Below are positions 11,252 to 30,087 of a DNA stretch of 64,000 bases, piece after piece. How positions within the stretch are numbered: the first letter of the stretch is position 1; the number at the start of each line of letters is the position of its first letter. The stretch lies in contig CM035354.1 of NCBI GenBank assembly GCA_020137815.1, forward strand, positions 6,028,015 through 6,092,014, in the 5' to 3' direction. Made by a program: the position numbers and the translations under genes. The stretch is from Hormiphora californensis. Lineage: Eukaryota; Ctenophora; Tentaculata; Cydippida; Pleurobrachiidae. A model generated the notes under the pieces. It saw only the letters and a list, made by a program, of their open reading frames with translations, did not search any database and was not told where the DNA came from.

Positions 11252-13214
11252 GATACCTCCATCGTTTCTGAACCCCCACCCCCCCCCGGGCCCTGGTCCT
11301 AATAACACAATGGTGTCTGATCGATCAGGGGGGGGGGCTAAGGGGGGCACCTGTGAGAGAGGATCATTGCCTCTCACACATCTGTCTACCTTTGATCACC
11401 AGTGGGTCGTTGGTAATTTAAAGCATTCCTCCAGTCTGTCTGTTATAGTCCCTTTCCAAGTTTCTCTCTCTCTATCTCTCTCTCTCTATCTCACTCTCTC
11501 TCACTATCTTCTGTCTGATTTCTCCCCTTTCTCTCCTCTCTGCGGCACCATCTGTTGAACCAGACTGCCATTGCTAACTGGTATAACAGTGATAGTAACT
11601 AGAGAAAAGAGAAGGAGAGAGGGAGAGGGAGAAAATCTAATGGAAGTACTAAAAACACGACTCTTTCGTCACCTTGTACTAAAGAAGGACACCCCTGAAA
11701 ATTAGAAAAACCATGCTGCCCTTTATAAAACAAACAGAATCGTTTATTGTTATGATATTATTGTCCACAGATGTTGTAAATCGACAACAGAGAGACCGCG
11801 TCATATATAAGTATATATATGAAAGTATATAAGTGAAACTAGAGGGTTCTGTACAGAGTTTCTCTTTACTATTCACATCATTTACATTCTAAAAATATAA
11901 GTAGTTGTTGAAGTTATTGAGAAGAAAAAGTGAGAAAAAAGGAGAAAATAAGAAATTGTTGTTTCGTGCAAACCAATTAGTTTGGTGGTTAATTAACTAC
12001 CTATCTAATAGTTAGTGCCACACACTGGCCCTGCTGCTGGTTATTATTGGGGTGGGAGAAAGACGGCAAGTCTATCACAGTTCACTTCTTACTTCAGAAG
12101 AACTTCATAACTGATATTTTCTCGCGTTTTTTCTCTCTCTCTCCTCTCCCCTCCCTCCCTCTCTCCCCTCTCTTCCTCCCCTCTTCTCCCCTTTTCCCTC
12201 TCTTCTCTATCTCTCCTCTCTTCCCTCACTGTATGTATAATTTTCTATCATTCCTCCTTCTCTCTCAACTACGGAATCGTCTTTCTTTCTCCGGACAGAA
12301 CAAAAATTAAGTCCTACTAACCACTAATAATCATATTATACACATTTGCATATAATTATTCATAATAAATACAAAATATTATAACTTGTAGTTACAGTGA
12401 TTCATTCGGAGACAGGATGATGTATCTCTCGTGAAATATGTATATCTCGTGATAGTGGCGTTGCCCGCTCAACGGTTTAGAACGGCTTAGAAGGTTGAAA
12501 AGGAGATCTTAGGAGATGTAAGGAATATGAAGGACAGGGGAAATAATATTGCATATTGAACCATTAGATGATTGGAACCAAAACATATTGTAGGGGAGGT
12601 AGCGGGATGAAGAAATAGTGGTAGAAGTAGCGGGGAGGGGTTGGTAGAGAGAGTGAGATGAAGAAGCAGCGGGGAATATAATGTAGAGGGGAATATGTAG
12701 AGGGGGAGCTGTGTTGCGATTCCCCTGGGCAATATATTCCACATGTACCGCTACACGTTATAACATAATAGTGAAGATTCATATTGCCAATAGATTGTTA
12801 TAAACAGACAACTCTAGCTTGCCCCTCCCTTTTCTTTTTCTTTCTCTCCCCTCCCTCATCTCTCGGCTCCTCCTCCGGTCTCTCTCGGGTCTCTCCTCTC
12901 TCTCCCCCCGCCCCTCTCTCTCTCTCTCTCTCTCTCTCGCTCCCCCTCTCTTTTCCTCTCTCTCTTTGATTATGATCTCCCTGGTAGTGTTGTCACGACA
13001 TCCGATAGCCACGTGTTCCGGGCAATTTTTGATTAGATTTACTTTTGGTTTAAAATTCTACCTTTTGTCCGAGGGCCGAACCGATGCTCTTCCATAATGA
13101 ACCGAGACCGACAGGTCGAGTAGTCTTTTTACTTAAGGCTCCCATGCGAGCCGCTAAGTGGTAAATACTACGGCCTGCCCAGCCCCTGTAGTGTAACTTT
13201 TGGGCCGAGTGACC

Positions 13215-14060
13215 CTTTTTTTTTTTTTTTCCCCCCCCCGGGGGTTTTTTTTTCCCCCCCTTTTTTTGTTGGTTTTTTTTTAAAGGGGTGTTTCCCCCCC
13301 CTTTCCCCCCCCCCTTTTTTTTTTTTTTGTTTAAAAGGTTTTTTTCCCTTTGCGGGGTCAAAAAGGGGGAAAACAAAGGGCCAGGGTAATTTTAAAATGG
13401 GTTTTTTCGGGAAAATTTAAAAGTACTTTTAAAGGAAGGGGGGTTGGAAACGAACCGGCAAAAGTCTTTTTCATTTACCCCCTCATTTCTCCCTTTTTTT
13501 CCTTCCCCTCCCCCCCTCTTTTTTGTCCCTGTTTTTCCCCAAATTTAACCCCAAATGGGCGGTCTAACTCCCCCCAAAAAAGGGGGGTAAACCTTTTCCC
13601 CCCTTTGTGATTCTTTTTTTCCTTTTTCCAAACCTAAAAACAAAAAAATTTTTAATTTAAATTTAGAAAAATCGGGGAATTGAAAAACCCTAACAAACAC
13701 CTTATTTTCCAAAAAGATAATTTACAGGGGTTTTTTTTTTAATTTTCCCCCCCTTTTTTATTTCCCCCAGAACATTTTTTTTTTTTTTTTTTCCCCCCCC
13801 CCCCCCCTCACGTTTCAGCTTTAACCCCAAACAAAGCCTTTTCTTTTCCCTCCCCTTACAAAACCCCCTTTTTCCCCTTTTTTTTTTTCTCCCTCCTTTG
13901 GTTAAAATTTTTTGGTTTAAAGGGGGTCTGGCCTTAAAATTTAAATTTGGGGAAAGGAAAAAAAGGGACTCAAATTCTTAATTTTTTCTTTCTTCTCTTT
14001 CTCTTTTTTTTCTTTCTTTTCTTACCTGTTTTTCCTTCCCCCGTTTTACTTATCTCCCCA
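13215..14060. other. Corrupted homopolymer-block sequence
   Basis: The same homopolymer-block texture as the first 2 kb, fading back to normal DNA near 14060. It lies inside the SUGP1-like locus and may hide exons. Confidence 0.75.
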
Positions 14061-14253
14061 TTTTCCCCTTTTTTGTAGGGGAGGATATTCATGAGACCTA
14101 AACGAGAATATTTTCACCCTTATCTGGCGTGAGTGTGTGTAACCCACTACTCACGTCTCACTCCTTTATTACTATGACAGCACCCCCTCCCCTCTCCAAC
14201 TAATAAACCCTCCTTCATTACTGTGTTCATTACTTACCTCCCCCTGTCACTAG

Positions 14254-14797
14254 GTCAGTGCCGCAAAGAAAGGAACTAAAGCACCCTCTACACCGACTGA
14301 AGCCGCTATTGGGGAAGATAATGTTGGTTATAAGATGCTGCAGAAAGCAGGATGGAAGGAGGGAAGCGGATTTTGGTGCAAAATTTTGGTTTTCGGGTTT
14401 ATCGAAAGCTCCTATTGATGGTGTGTAAGGGCGCCCCGACCGCCGCCGGGCCCCGAATCTGAGGCTGGCCCCGAGGCGCACTAAAGCCGCGCACATAGTC
14501 CCCCCAGGGGGGCAGATATTTGGCTGAATTTTTCTCAGTTTGAAACCCGCGAAACTCCAGCTTTTCTGAAGTAGTTTCCAAATCTGGGCCCAACCTGTTT
14601 ATAGTTTACTGTTTCCATATTAAATAACCTTCCCTTCGGGGGGAAGTATAAAGCCAGGGTTGACTGGACTTGGGGCAGGAAAGCCTGATGATGTATCCGC
14701 TGAAGATGATGAATTTGATATTTACAGAAAACGGATGATGCTGGCCTACAGATACCGCCCCAACCCCATGAAGAACCCAAGAAGGGCTTACTACTAA
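14254..14797 (+). CDS. SUGP1: SUGP1-like G-patch and carboxy-terminal exons, reading frame broken
   Basis: After a CACTAG acceptor at 14253 the frame reads [14 protein letters not shown] and then a G-patch start, [17 protein letters not shown]. That is the conserved N-GY-ML-KMGWKEG-GLG pattern of SUGP1. The frame then fails in a T/G-rich patch (about 14368-14400), where GLG-like glycine codons read as FW, and APIDG follows in another register. The end is clear: 14653-14797 reads [13 protein letters not shown], then [31 protein letters not shown] and stop, the invariant SUGP1 carboxy terminus. The break falls next to corrupted sequence and is more likely base-calling error than a true pseudogene. 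GC-rich DNA at 14425-14510 does not fit the protein and may be misassembled or intronic. Confidence 0.75.
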
Positions 14798-14869
14798 TGT
14801 GTTGTACACACAGAGAGAGACTCTTAAACTGAGACTTGTCAAGATAAAGGGGGAGAGAGGTTGTCATTT

Positions 14870-14935
14870 TGCTGTCTGGCGGCGCCAGACCCCAATTTGA
14901 CAGTGCGCTCAGATGGGTCGCGGCGCCAGACAGTC
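14870..14935. other. Imperfect hairpin in the SUGP1 3' flank
   Basis: CTGTCTGGCG near 14871 is the reverse complement of CGCCAGACAG near 14925. A second GGCGCCAGAC copy lies between them, so alternative short stems are possible. It lies 70-140 bp after the SUGP1 stop, probably in the 3' UTR. Confidence 0.5.
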
Positions 14936-15830
14936 ATTTTGCAACTGAGAGAGAAGTGGTGATGTAATAAGGAAGTGTATTTTCTTTTTGGCTGATTTTC
15001 ACAGCTATGTTAAACGGTGGGGGACGTGGAAAGAGAGAGTGGGACAAGATATATTTGGAAAAGCAGGACTTTAAATCTGGATATTGGATATTTCTAAACA
15101 CTCAATGTGCTTGTTTGTCATTCCCTTGTCCTCAATAGTAACTGTATATATAAGGTTAAAGTTAAACAACAAATCCATTGAGTTTAAGTTTGTTTCTAGA
15201 CATCCCACAAAATTTGTGACACATGCTCGTGACTCGGGAGTCGTGTGTGACTGACGATTCAGTCTCGAGTTCTGCTCTTTAATTTTGAGCAGCCTAGCCC
15301 CGGTGTTTGTCAATCAAGCCTTTTACCACCTTGGTACTGAAGTAACCCGGCCGACCCGAACCCATCATGGTAGCATGCGACTGAGATTTAGTTCCGATGC
15401 GCGGCTCCCACGCCATGGTCGTTGCTAACAATACCCCATTTCCATTGTCCTGTGTAAATGTTCGCGCGCGCTCTCAATCTGGTGTGGCATCCTCCAGATT
15501 GAAGGATCCCAGTGAAATTTCAGCACGTGGAAAAGTCTTCAGTTTCTCTCCCATTTCCCCTGCTCACTCCCTTCTCTCTCCCCCATCCTCGCAAAGACAA
15601 GTAAGATTATACACAAACCACAACTCAGCACAGGATAAATCCCTTCCGGGGCTGCTGCATTTTACTAAAACAGTGCCAGCAATCTGACACTTGGATACAT
15701 TGCGATGGATTGGGACCCATAATAATAGTCCTTTACTAGCTGGGACTGGGTATGGGGAATTTGGATTATCTAGGTATGGGAAGATGAACTCAGAACTGGA
15801 AAGTTTGAAATTTCATGACTAAAGGTTTAC
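14936..15830. other. Intergenic, nothing recognised
   Basis: Ordinary base composition. No splice-supported exon or repeat family recognised. Confidence 0.45.
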
Positions 15831-18040
15831 AAAATAAAAAAATTTGGGAAAATTTTTTCCCCCCTTTTGGACTCTAGCGCCGGCCCCGCTTGAGAACAGC
15901 TTTTGGCCAGTGTAGAACGATTTTTTTTAGAAATTTTGAATTACAGAAAACCAACAGGGAAAAAATAAAAAAATTTATTTTTATTGGGGATATCCCATCA
16001 TAATTTCTCTTACCCCCCAAAGCATGTAGTACTTGAAATTACACACTTTTCTAGCACCTCTAGCCCTGTTCTTTTTGAGATTTCAAACTTCGGGGGGGAG
16101 CGATAGAAAGAAATTTTTTAGACGTTTTAAAAGAAATTAACTTTTTTTCCCACTTTCCCATAATCCCCAATTCCCAATCCCAGGATCACGCTTCAAAACG
16201 TAGTTTTCAGGTAATTTTTAGAAAAACGCCATTTTTACGATCTCTCGAAACCCTTTTTGACATGGAAAAAACCCAAATTCCCGATAAGGTTTTAAAAAGT
16301 TGGGAAAATTGGAAATTATGTTTTGGTTTTGGCATGAAAAAACCATTATTTTTAAATTTTGGAAAAATTTTTGGGTTTTCTTTTTTAAAAATTCCCAAAA
16401 AAGGGGAAAGGGAGGGGGAAGGAAAGGAAAGGGGGTGGTTTTGTTTAAATTTTTTCCCCCCCTTTTTTTCCTTTCCCCCCGGAAAAACAAAAAAGGGAAT
16501 TTCCCTTTTTTGGGGGAAATTTAAAAAAAAAAAAACCTTAGGCTTCGCCCTTTTTTCCCCCCCAAAACGAATTTTTTCCCCTTTCCCCAAAAAATTTTTT
16601 TTTTTTTTCCCAAATTTTTTTTTGGGGGTTTTTTTTTTATTTGGGGGAAAAAATAACCCCCCTTTAAATTTTCTTTTTGTGGTTTCCCTTTTCCTTTTTT
16701 TCCCCCTTTTTTCCCCCAAAATTTAAACCTTTTTTTCCCCGCCCTTTTCCAATTTTTTTTTTGGGGTTTTCTTTTCCAGTTTCCCCCCCCCCCTTTTTTT
16801 TTTAAAAAACCCCCCTTGGGAAAAAACTTTTTTTTCCCTGTGGGCCCCAAAAAAAAATTTTTTTTAAAAATTTTTTTGGGGGGGCCCCAAGCCCCAAAAG
16901 GAAAAAAAAGGGGGGGAAGTGGGGTTTGGAAAAAAAAAATTTCCCCTTTTTAACAAAAACCCCCCCCCCAAAAAAAAACCGGCCCTTTTTTCCCCCCCCC
17001 TCCTTCCCCCCCCCCCCCCCCCCCTCCCCCCCCCCCCCCTCTCCCTTCTCCCCTTTTCCCTCCCTCCCCTCCCTCTTTTCTCCCGGTCCCGGTTTCTCCC
17101 TAAATTGGATCCCCCCCCCCCCCTTTATCTCCCCCCTTTTTCTTTTTTCTTGTTTTTTGGGTATAAAGGCAAAGACCAAAACCCGAAAAAAATTTTTCTT
17201 TTTTAAAAAATTTTTGGGGGGGGGTTTTTTTAAAAATTTTTTTGGGGGGAAATTTAACCGAAGGGGATGAAAGCAAAAAAATTTTAATCAAGAACCCCCC
17301 CCCGGGCCCCTAAAATTGTTAATTCCCAAACCTAAGCCCCGGCATTAAATTGGAATTTTAAAAATTTTCAGAGATCTCGATAAGATTCACGTTTTTGGGA
17401 AAATTCTTGGATTTTTGGGGCCAGACGACGGGAGCGGGCATCCGGGCGATCCGGATTGGGGGAAAAGAAAGAGGGGGAGTGGAGAGAGAAATAAATCAAA
17501 TTAGAGGGTTGAAATAAAAAAGGGGGGAAAAAAAGGAAAAAAATAAAGAAGGGAAAAGAAAAAAAGAAAGGAGGAGGATTTTGAAAGGGGGGGGGGAAAA
17601 AATTTTTTTTTCTTTCCTTTTTTAAAAACTTTTCCCCCCCTCTCCTCGATAGGGCCTTGTCCTATCTTCCCCCCCAAAGCCAATTCTAAATAGCCCCACA
17701 ATCCCAAAAACCTTCACACTTCTATTTCAACTGAAAGAAAGAACCAAATTTTTGTTTTTTCCTCATTCCGCCAAAAGCAAAAAAAGGAAAGGGCCAAATG
17801 GGATAAAAATTTAAAGAAAGTTTTTAGGAATTTTCTAGCCCTTCCCCTTCCCCCGTTTCTTTGCCCCCCTTGAATTTTTTTTCCCCTTTCCCCAAAACCC
17901 CCCCCCCCTTTTTCCGGAACCTTCCCCGCCCCCCTTCTCCCCCCACCTCTCTCCCCCCTCGCCCCAAAAACCTGGGGGGGGGGGAAAAAAACCCTAAAAG
18001 GAAAAATTTTTTCCTTTTTTTGAAAAAAAGGGGGGGGAGA
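15831..18040. other. Partly corrupted, homopolymer-expanded sequence
   Basis: Stretches of real-looking DNA (15880-16330, 17330-17480) alternate with homopolymer blocks, worst at 16440-17280. Open frames in either direction are Lys/Gly/Phe/Pro low complexity. No gene can be supported. Confidence 0.7.
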
Positions 18041-18360
18041 GAGGTATAAGAGTGAGAGAGAGAATGAGTTTTAACTTTCACAATTTTTAAACACTATCTC
18101 TCTCAATCGATAGACTCGCTATCTTCCCAATCAAGGAGCACAATTGCTAAATAGCGACAGTACACACACTTCACACTTCATAATTAACACGTGACCAACA
18201 GAAAGACATGTGTGTTATCTCTCGGCATTCTGCCACAAGAAGACAAAGCAGAACAGACAATGGTGGACGTGAAACTTAAAGAACAGTTTTAGGACCATTC
18301 TCTCTCAGTTCTCTGTCTCTCTCTCTCTCTCTCACACCCTCATACACTACACCGTACACT

Positions 18361-19768
18361 ATGTTTGTTCTTTGCTTTCTACTCCATCTCTTTGCCCCGG
18401 CCCAAACTGCCACAATCCTCTTCACGACACCCTTCTCGGGGAGCCACCTTCACTACGCAGCCTCCCTAGCAACCATCCTTAGCAACCACACCATCTACCT
18501 AGCAACCCCTGAGAGAGATGCAGTACTACCCAAATCAGATATGGATATCCGTCTTATAACTCCACAACACGAGGGAATGGGGTTCACAACTGGGGATAGA
18601 GTGAGAATGGGAAGGGAGTGTATGAGAGAGATTGTTACTAAGACACCCTCCCATCTCACAACACCAGTTTACATTGGAAAGGACTGCAGGTTGGAGGCTT
18701 GGGATAACCTACTAAACCGATCCCGGCCTTTCTTCTCCTCTCTCCCATCCTCTCTTCCCTCCCCGCCTGATCTAGTTATCTGTGACGATGCCAACATTGC
18801 AAGTGGTGCTGCCCTGGCCGAGAGATATGGGGTGCCCCTGATATGTAATGTTCCTTGGAACCACCCGCACCGATCCCACACTCCCCTCACTCTCCTCTCC
18901 ACACCAACACTGTTCTGGCCTGATCTAGGCAGCACTGGGTTCAGTTTTATAGGACTTTTAGGTGCCCTCAGGAGGTGGTATTTGGCCAGCGCTTACTCAT
19001 GATGATAGGGAGGGAAGGTCTTTGGAAAGGGTGGATTTGTTTGTGATTAATGAAGTTGGTATCTTCGCTCCACCGTACATTCTCCATCCTGATACTGCGT
19101 TAATTGGAGGAATTCATCTTCGAACACCTAAACCTCCTACACCTACTACCACCTCTCTTCCAGCACCAAACACCATTTATGTCTCATTCGGTTCCTATGC
19201 CATCCCTGAGCTGTTACCATGGTTACCCACCCTACTTCAAACTCTCTCCAAAACAGGAAGGGAGGTGCTAGTAAAAGTTAACACCCTGCACTCTCTCCCC
19301 ATGATTGAAGGGGTAACCTATAAAACATGGCACCCCCAGGTATTCCTACTAGCTAGTGGCAGGATAACCCTATTTGTTTCTCACTGTGGTCAAAACAGTC
19401 GGATTGAGGCTCTAGCCCACGGGGTCCCAATGTTCTGTATACCCTTGTTTGGTGATCAGTACTTCTCTGCCCACCTTGTAGCCCAGGCAGGGTTTGGTGA
19501 GATACTAATGAAGGAAAATGTGAACGAGAGTGCGGTGAGAGAGAAATTGGGGTTGTTTGAGGAGGACAGTCCAGCGCTGACAAGGGCCAAGGAGTTGTTT
19601 TGGAGAACACCAGATACTAAACCGGACAGATTTGTATACGAAGTTGAGAAGTTGCTGAAATTTGGAAGAGAGGTAAAGAAGGAGAGGAGGATGGTTCATG
19701 GTGTCAGTTATCTGAATATGGGACTATTCCTAGGCACGGTTTGCTTATTTTTAGCCCTCCGTGGGTGA
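18361..19768 (+). CDS. UDP-glycosyltransferase, intronless, with one frame break
   Basis: Two overlapping frames, 18361-19002 and about 18962-19768, together make one protein of about 465 residues. It begins with a signal peptide (MFVLCFLLHLFAPAQTA) followed by TILFTTPFSGSHLHY, typical of GT1 glycosyltransferases. The carboxy half has IYVSFGS, then TWHPQVFLL and the donor-binding signature SHCGQNSRIEALAHGVP...IPLFGDQ. The conserved His-Cys-Gly-x-Asn-Ser, Glu and Asp-Gln positions are present. It ends with one hydrophobic helix (GLFLGTVCLFLAL) and almost no cytoplasmic tail. Such enzymes transfer a sugar from a UDP-sugar to lipophilic acceptors in the ER lumen. The two frames overlap by about 40 bp and differ by one base, so either the assembly has a single-base error near 18960-19000 or the gene is a recent pseudogene. 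No intron is evident. The specific subfamily is unknown. Confidence 0.8.
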
Positions 19769-20700
19769 TGGTTTCTCGTGGAATAAAAGTTGAGAGACAA
19801 AAAGACCAAGAGAAGGATGGAGATAGTAAAATATAGTGCAATAGTAACTTTGAGTAAAATGGGTAGCCGTGCCTTTATGTCAACTACTCATCAACGTTTT
19901 TCGGACTTTACCATCCTTCTACATGGTGGTCTAAATGTGGTCACGTGGTATATGTCACGTGACTCCGTGGCATAACTTGACACAAGGAAGTTATTCAAGA
20001 TGGCAACAGGCAGGTTGTTGAGAAAATGAGAAGGTGCTGAGAGGAGAGGTGCATATTGTTGACTGAACACTGAACATGGGGACATTTGACTGCCAATGAA
20101 CCCATACATGTTATGAAATGTGATAGTCAGAGGACTGAAGTGGGTATCATATTTTGGGAATAAGGCTGGCATATTAATTATCGAATAGGGTGGTACTGGA
20201 CACTGGTAGGGTTGATAGGCCTATAATACCACTGCAGCTGTGCCCTTTAACTAGGAAGGGTGGATAAAAAGGTGGCCTGTCTTGTGTAGGGCGGGGGAGC
20301 CCAGGGGATGTGAGGGGGTGTTTGGAGTTGCGAGATCCCCTTAGGGTCACATGAGGCATAAATGCCACCATCCTGTTGTGTGGGGGGAATGATTAATGAT
20401 AATGTTTCACAAGTAGAGGCCACTAAACTAAATGTTGGGAAACTTTTTCCGGGAGATTTTGGGGAAATGATGATGTTAATTTGCACAACCGGCCACCAAC
20501 CTATAACCAGTGATGCTATACATATGTGGTAATACCACATGGATAGCCTGGAATCTGGATACTATCAACCCGTATCTTACACACCCCCATTTAGAACTCT
20601 CTCCCTCTCACATATCCCTCCCTCTCTCTCTCTGTATCCCCCATGCTGCTGACTTTGGCACAGTTCCCCCATTACTGTCTATCTTTGGTGAGTGTGTATG
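19769..20700. other. Intergenic, nothing recognised
   Basis: Downstream of the glycosyltransferase. No conserved frame or repeat was seen before the ZFR promoter region. Confidence 0.45.
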
Positions 20701-20739
20701 TGCAGCTGTGTGCAGGAAGTCTACGCCGGCAGACCCCGA

Positions 20740-20881
20740 CCAATAGGAACGCCCATATCGCATCACGTGACCGGTGCTGTCCAATGGGAGGGCAGTATTT
20801 GGGTCACGTGACGTCATATAGATCCACCGCAGGGGACGCAAGGTTTCCGGTTCTTTCTAAAAAGCTATAAAACTGTGTACC
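20740..20881 (+). promoter_or_regulatory. Probable ZFR promoter with CCAAT, E-box, CRE and TATA-like sites
   Basis: Within 130 bp there are two CCAAT sequences (20740-20744, 20781-20785), two CACGTG E-boxes (20764-20769, 20805-20810) and a full palindromic CRE, TGACGTCA (20809-20816), which overlaps the second E-box. A TATAAAA lies at 20866-20872. The TATA-like site is only about 10 bp before the proposed ATG, so transcription from it would give almost no 5' UTR. The upstream elements are the stronger evidence. Confidence 0.55.
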
Positions 20882-28514
<7,633 letters not shown>

Positions 28515-28790
28515 GTTTATTTGTGTAGTAGGCTGCCCATGCTGAGAGACTGACGAGAAAGAGTTTGCTTTTTGTGTTATATAGAGACAGGCAAGAGAGT
28601 AGCTAGCTACCCCTGGCCCTGGCCTGTTATTTCTGTCTTGAATTTTATTGTTTCAAAAGTTAATTTTTATAAAACAACAACCACGCTGTTTTCTTCCATT
28701 TATCCAATAATGACCAAACCTTTCCATCTCGTTCTCCAAGATAACTCTTGTCATTTCTCCCAAATAAATCTGATCCTCTTCCAGGCAGTC

Positions 28791-29408
28791 ATGTCTATCC
28801 TCGAGTACAATGGCGCCTCTGTTGTGGCAATGAAGGGGAAGAACTGCGTTGCCATTGCAGCCGATACTCGACTTGGTATCCGCTTCCAAACGGTGTCAAC
28901 CAACTTTCAGAAGATCTTCCCAATGGGCAAGAAACTCTTTATCGGACTACCCGGACTTGCCACGGACGTTCAGACCTTTGCAAACGAACTCAAATTCCAC
29001 ACGAACCTGTACAATCTGAGTGAGACGAAGGAACTCAGTCCCAAAACCTTCCTGAGCATGGTGTCTAATTTCCTTTACAAGCGACGCTTTGGTCCCTACT
29101 TTGTTGAGCCTGTAGTGGCTGGACTTGACCCCAAAACAGACGAGCCCTTCATTGCATCCACTGACCTCATTGGGTGCCCCATGGTTACTGACGATTTCGT
29201 AGTTTCTGGAACCTGCCTGGAGCAGCTGTATGGTATGTGTGAGACCTTGTATAAGCCCAACATGGCTCCTGATGAGCTGTTCGAGTGTATCTCCCAGGCT
29301 CTCCTAAACGCCCAGGATAGGGACGCGTACAGTGGGTGGGGTGGTGTTGTGTACATTATCGAGCCAAACAAGATCACCAAGAGGACGCTGAAAGCAAGGA
29401 TGGACTAA
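28791..29408 (+). CDS. PSMB3: Proteasome subunit beta type-3
   Basis: A single coding exon of 205 residues starts [20 protein letters not shown] and ends [10 protein letters not shown]. It keeps nearly all PSMB3 landmarks: [58 protein letters not shown] and YGMCE. PSMB3 is one of the non-catalytic beta subunits of the 20S core and has no cleaved propeptide or threonine nucleophile, as seen here. Length equals the animal family. The ATG at 28791 was chosen because homology starts there. The frame is open 219 bases further upstream, but a CTTCCAG acceptor at 28782 indicates a 5' UTR intron. It starts 277 bp after the ZFR stop, on the same strand. Confidence 0.95.
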   Translation: MSILEYNGASVVAMKGKNCVAIAADTRLGIRFQTVSTNFQKIFPMGKKLFIGLPGLATDVQTFANELKFHTNLYNLSETKELSPKTFLSMVSNFLYKRRFGPYFVEPVVAGLDPKTDEPFIASTDLIGCPMVTDDFVVSGTCLEQLYGMCETLYKPNMAPDELFECISQALLNAQDRDAYSGWGGVVYIIEPNKITKRTLKARMD

Positions 29409-30087
29409 TGGACGAATTGATATATCCCGGGGTATGGATTGTTGCGTATTGTAAATATTTGTAGGGGTTGAAATTACTGTTCGTTGAACAAGAGAGATAT
29501 AATATCGATTCGCCAGATCTGATATGAAGCAGAGAGAGATTAGGAAAGTAGAAACGACTAGAAAGATGTGTTTTTCTATATTTCTCAGAGCGGGCTCTTT
29601 GTTGTTTCTATCAAGGTGTACCTATTTAAACGGTACCACTGACATTAGTGTATTTGTTACAAATTTATCTTCTTCCCCCAAAAACATAAACCGCCCTTTT
29701 TATTATTTGTCTGGAGTTTCGATCGATAGAACTGGTGGAAAGAGAGAGAAAGAGAGAGAGAGAGAGAAAGAGAGGCGGGAGAGAGTTAATAAGTTGCATA
29801 TAATACTCCCCCGGCGACCAACGGAATATATTTGTGTAGAGCGAGGGAGGAGGAGGGGGAAGTTTGTGATTACTCTCTCCTTCCTGCTCCTACACTCGCC
29901 GCCACACAGCGCCGTACTAATAGAGAGAAACATGCAGAGAGAGAGAGAGATTGGAGAGAGAGCTCCTGAGAGGGAGAGAGAAGTCAGAAGATGGTTAGTC
30001 TCTCTCTCCGGCTGCAACAGCTGTAAACCTTCCATTATGTTCCATTTGCAGTGCAGCAGCGAAATGATAAAGTGAACGAATACCACC
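29409..30087. other. Intergenic region and probable DIS3 5' leader
   Basis: GA-rich DNA at 29740-29780 and 29935-29990. A donor GTTAGT at 29994 and an acceptor TTTGCAG just before 30050 could define a 5' UTR intron of DIS3. No coding exon is seen. Confidence 0.45.

Larger units (their letters stand above)
7586..13214. other. Probable SUGP1 intronic DNA packed with TC/GA microsatellites
   Basis: Between the two recognisable SUGP1 parts I see no host exon. TC tracts occur near 8375-8503, 8896-9078, 10197-10220, 10615-10750, 11180-11251, 12133-12225 and 12823-12965. GA tracts occur near 7991-8060, 9428-9490, 9675-9730 and 10862-10960. Middle SUGP1 residues expected between the acidic linker and the G-patch were not located, so they may be in corrupted sequence. 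Confidence 0.45.

Noticed and set aside
15720-16190. Loose inverted similarity of GGGATTGGGAATTGGGG-type ends
   Set aside because: Too many mismatches and partly in corrupted sequence; cannot be called an element.
28572-28790. Amino-terminal extension of PSMB3 by 73 residues
   Set aside because: Homology starts exactly at the ATG at 28791 and a splice acceptor lies 8 bp before it; the upstream frame is chance.
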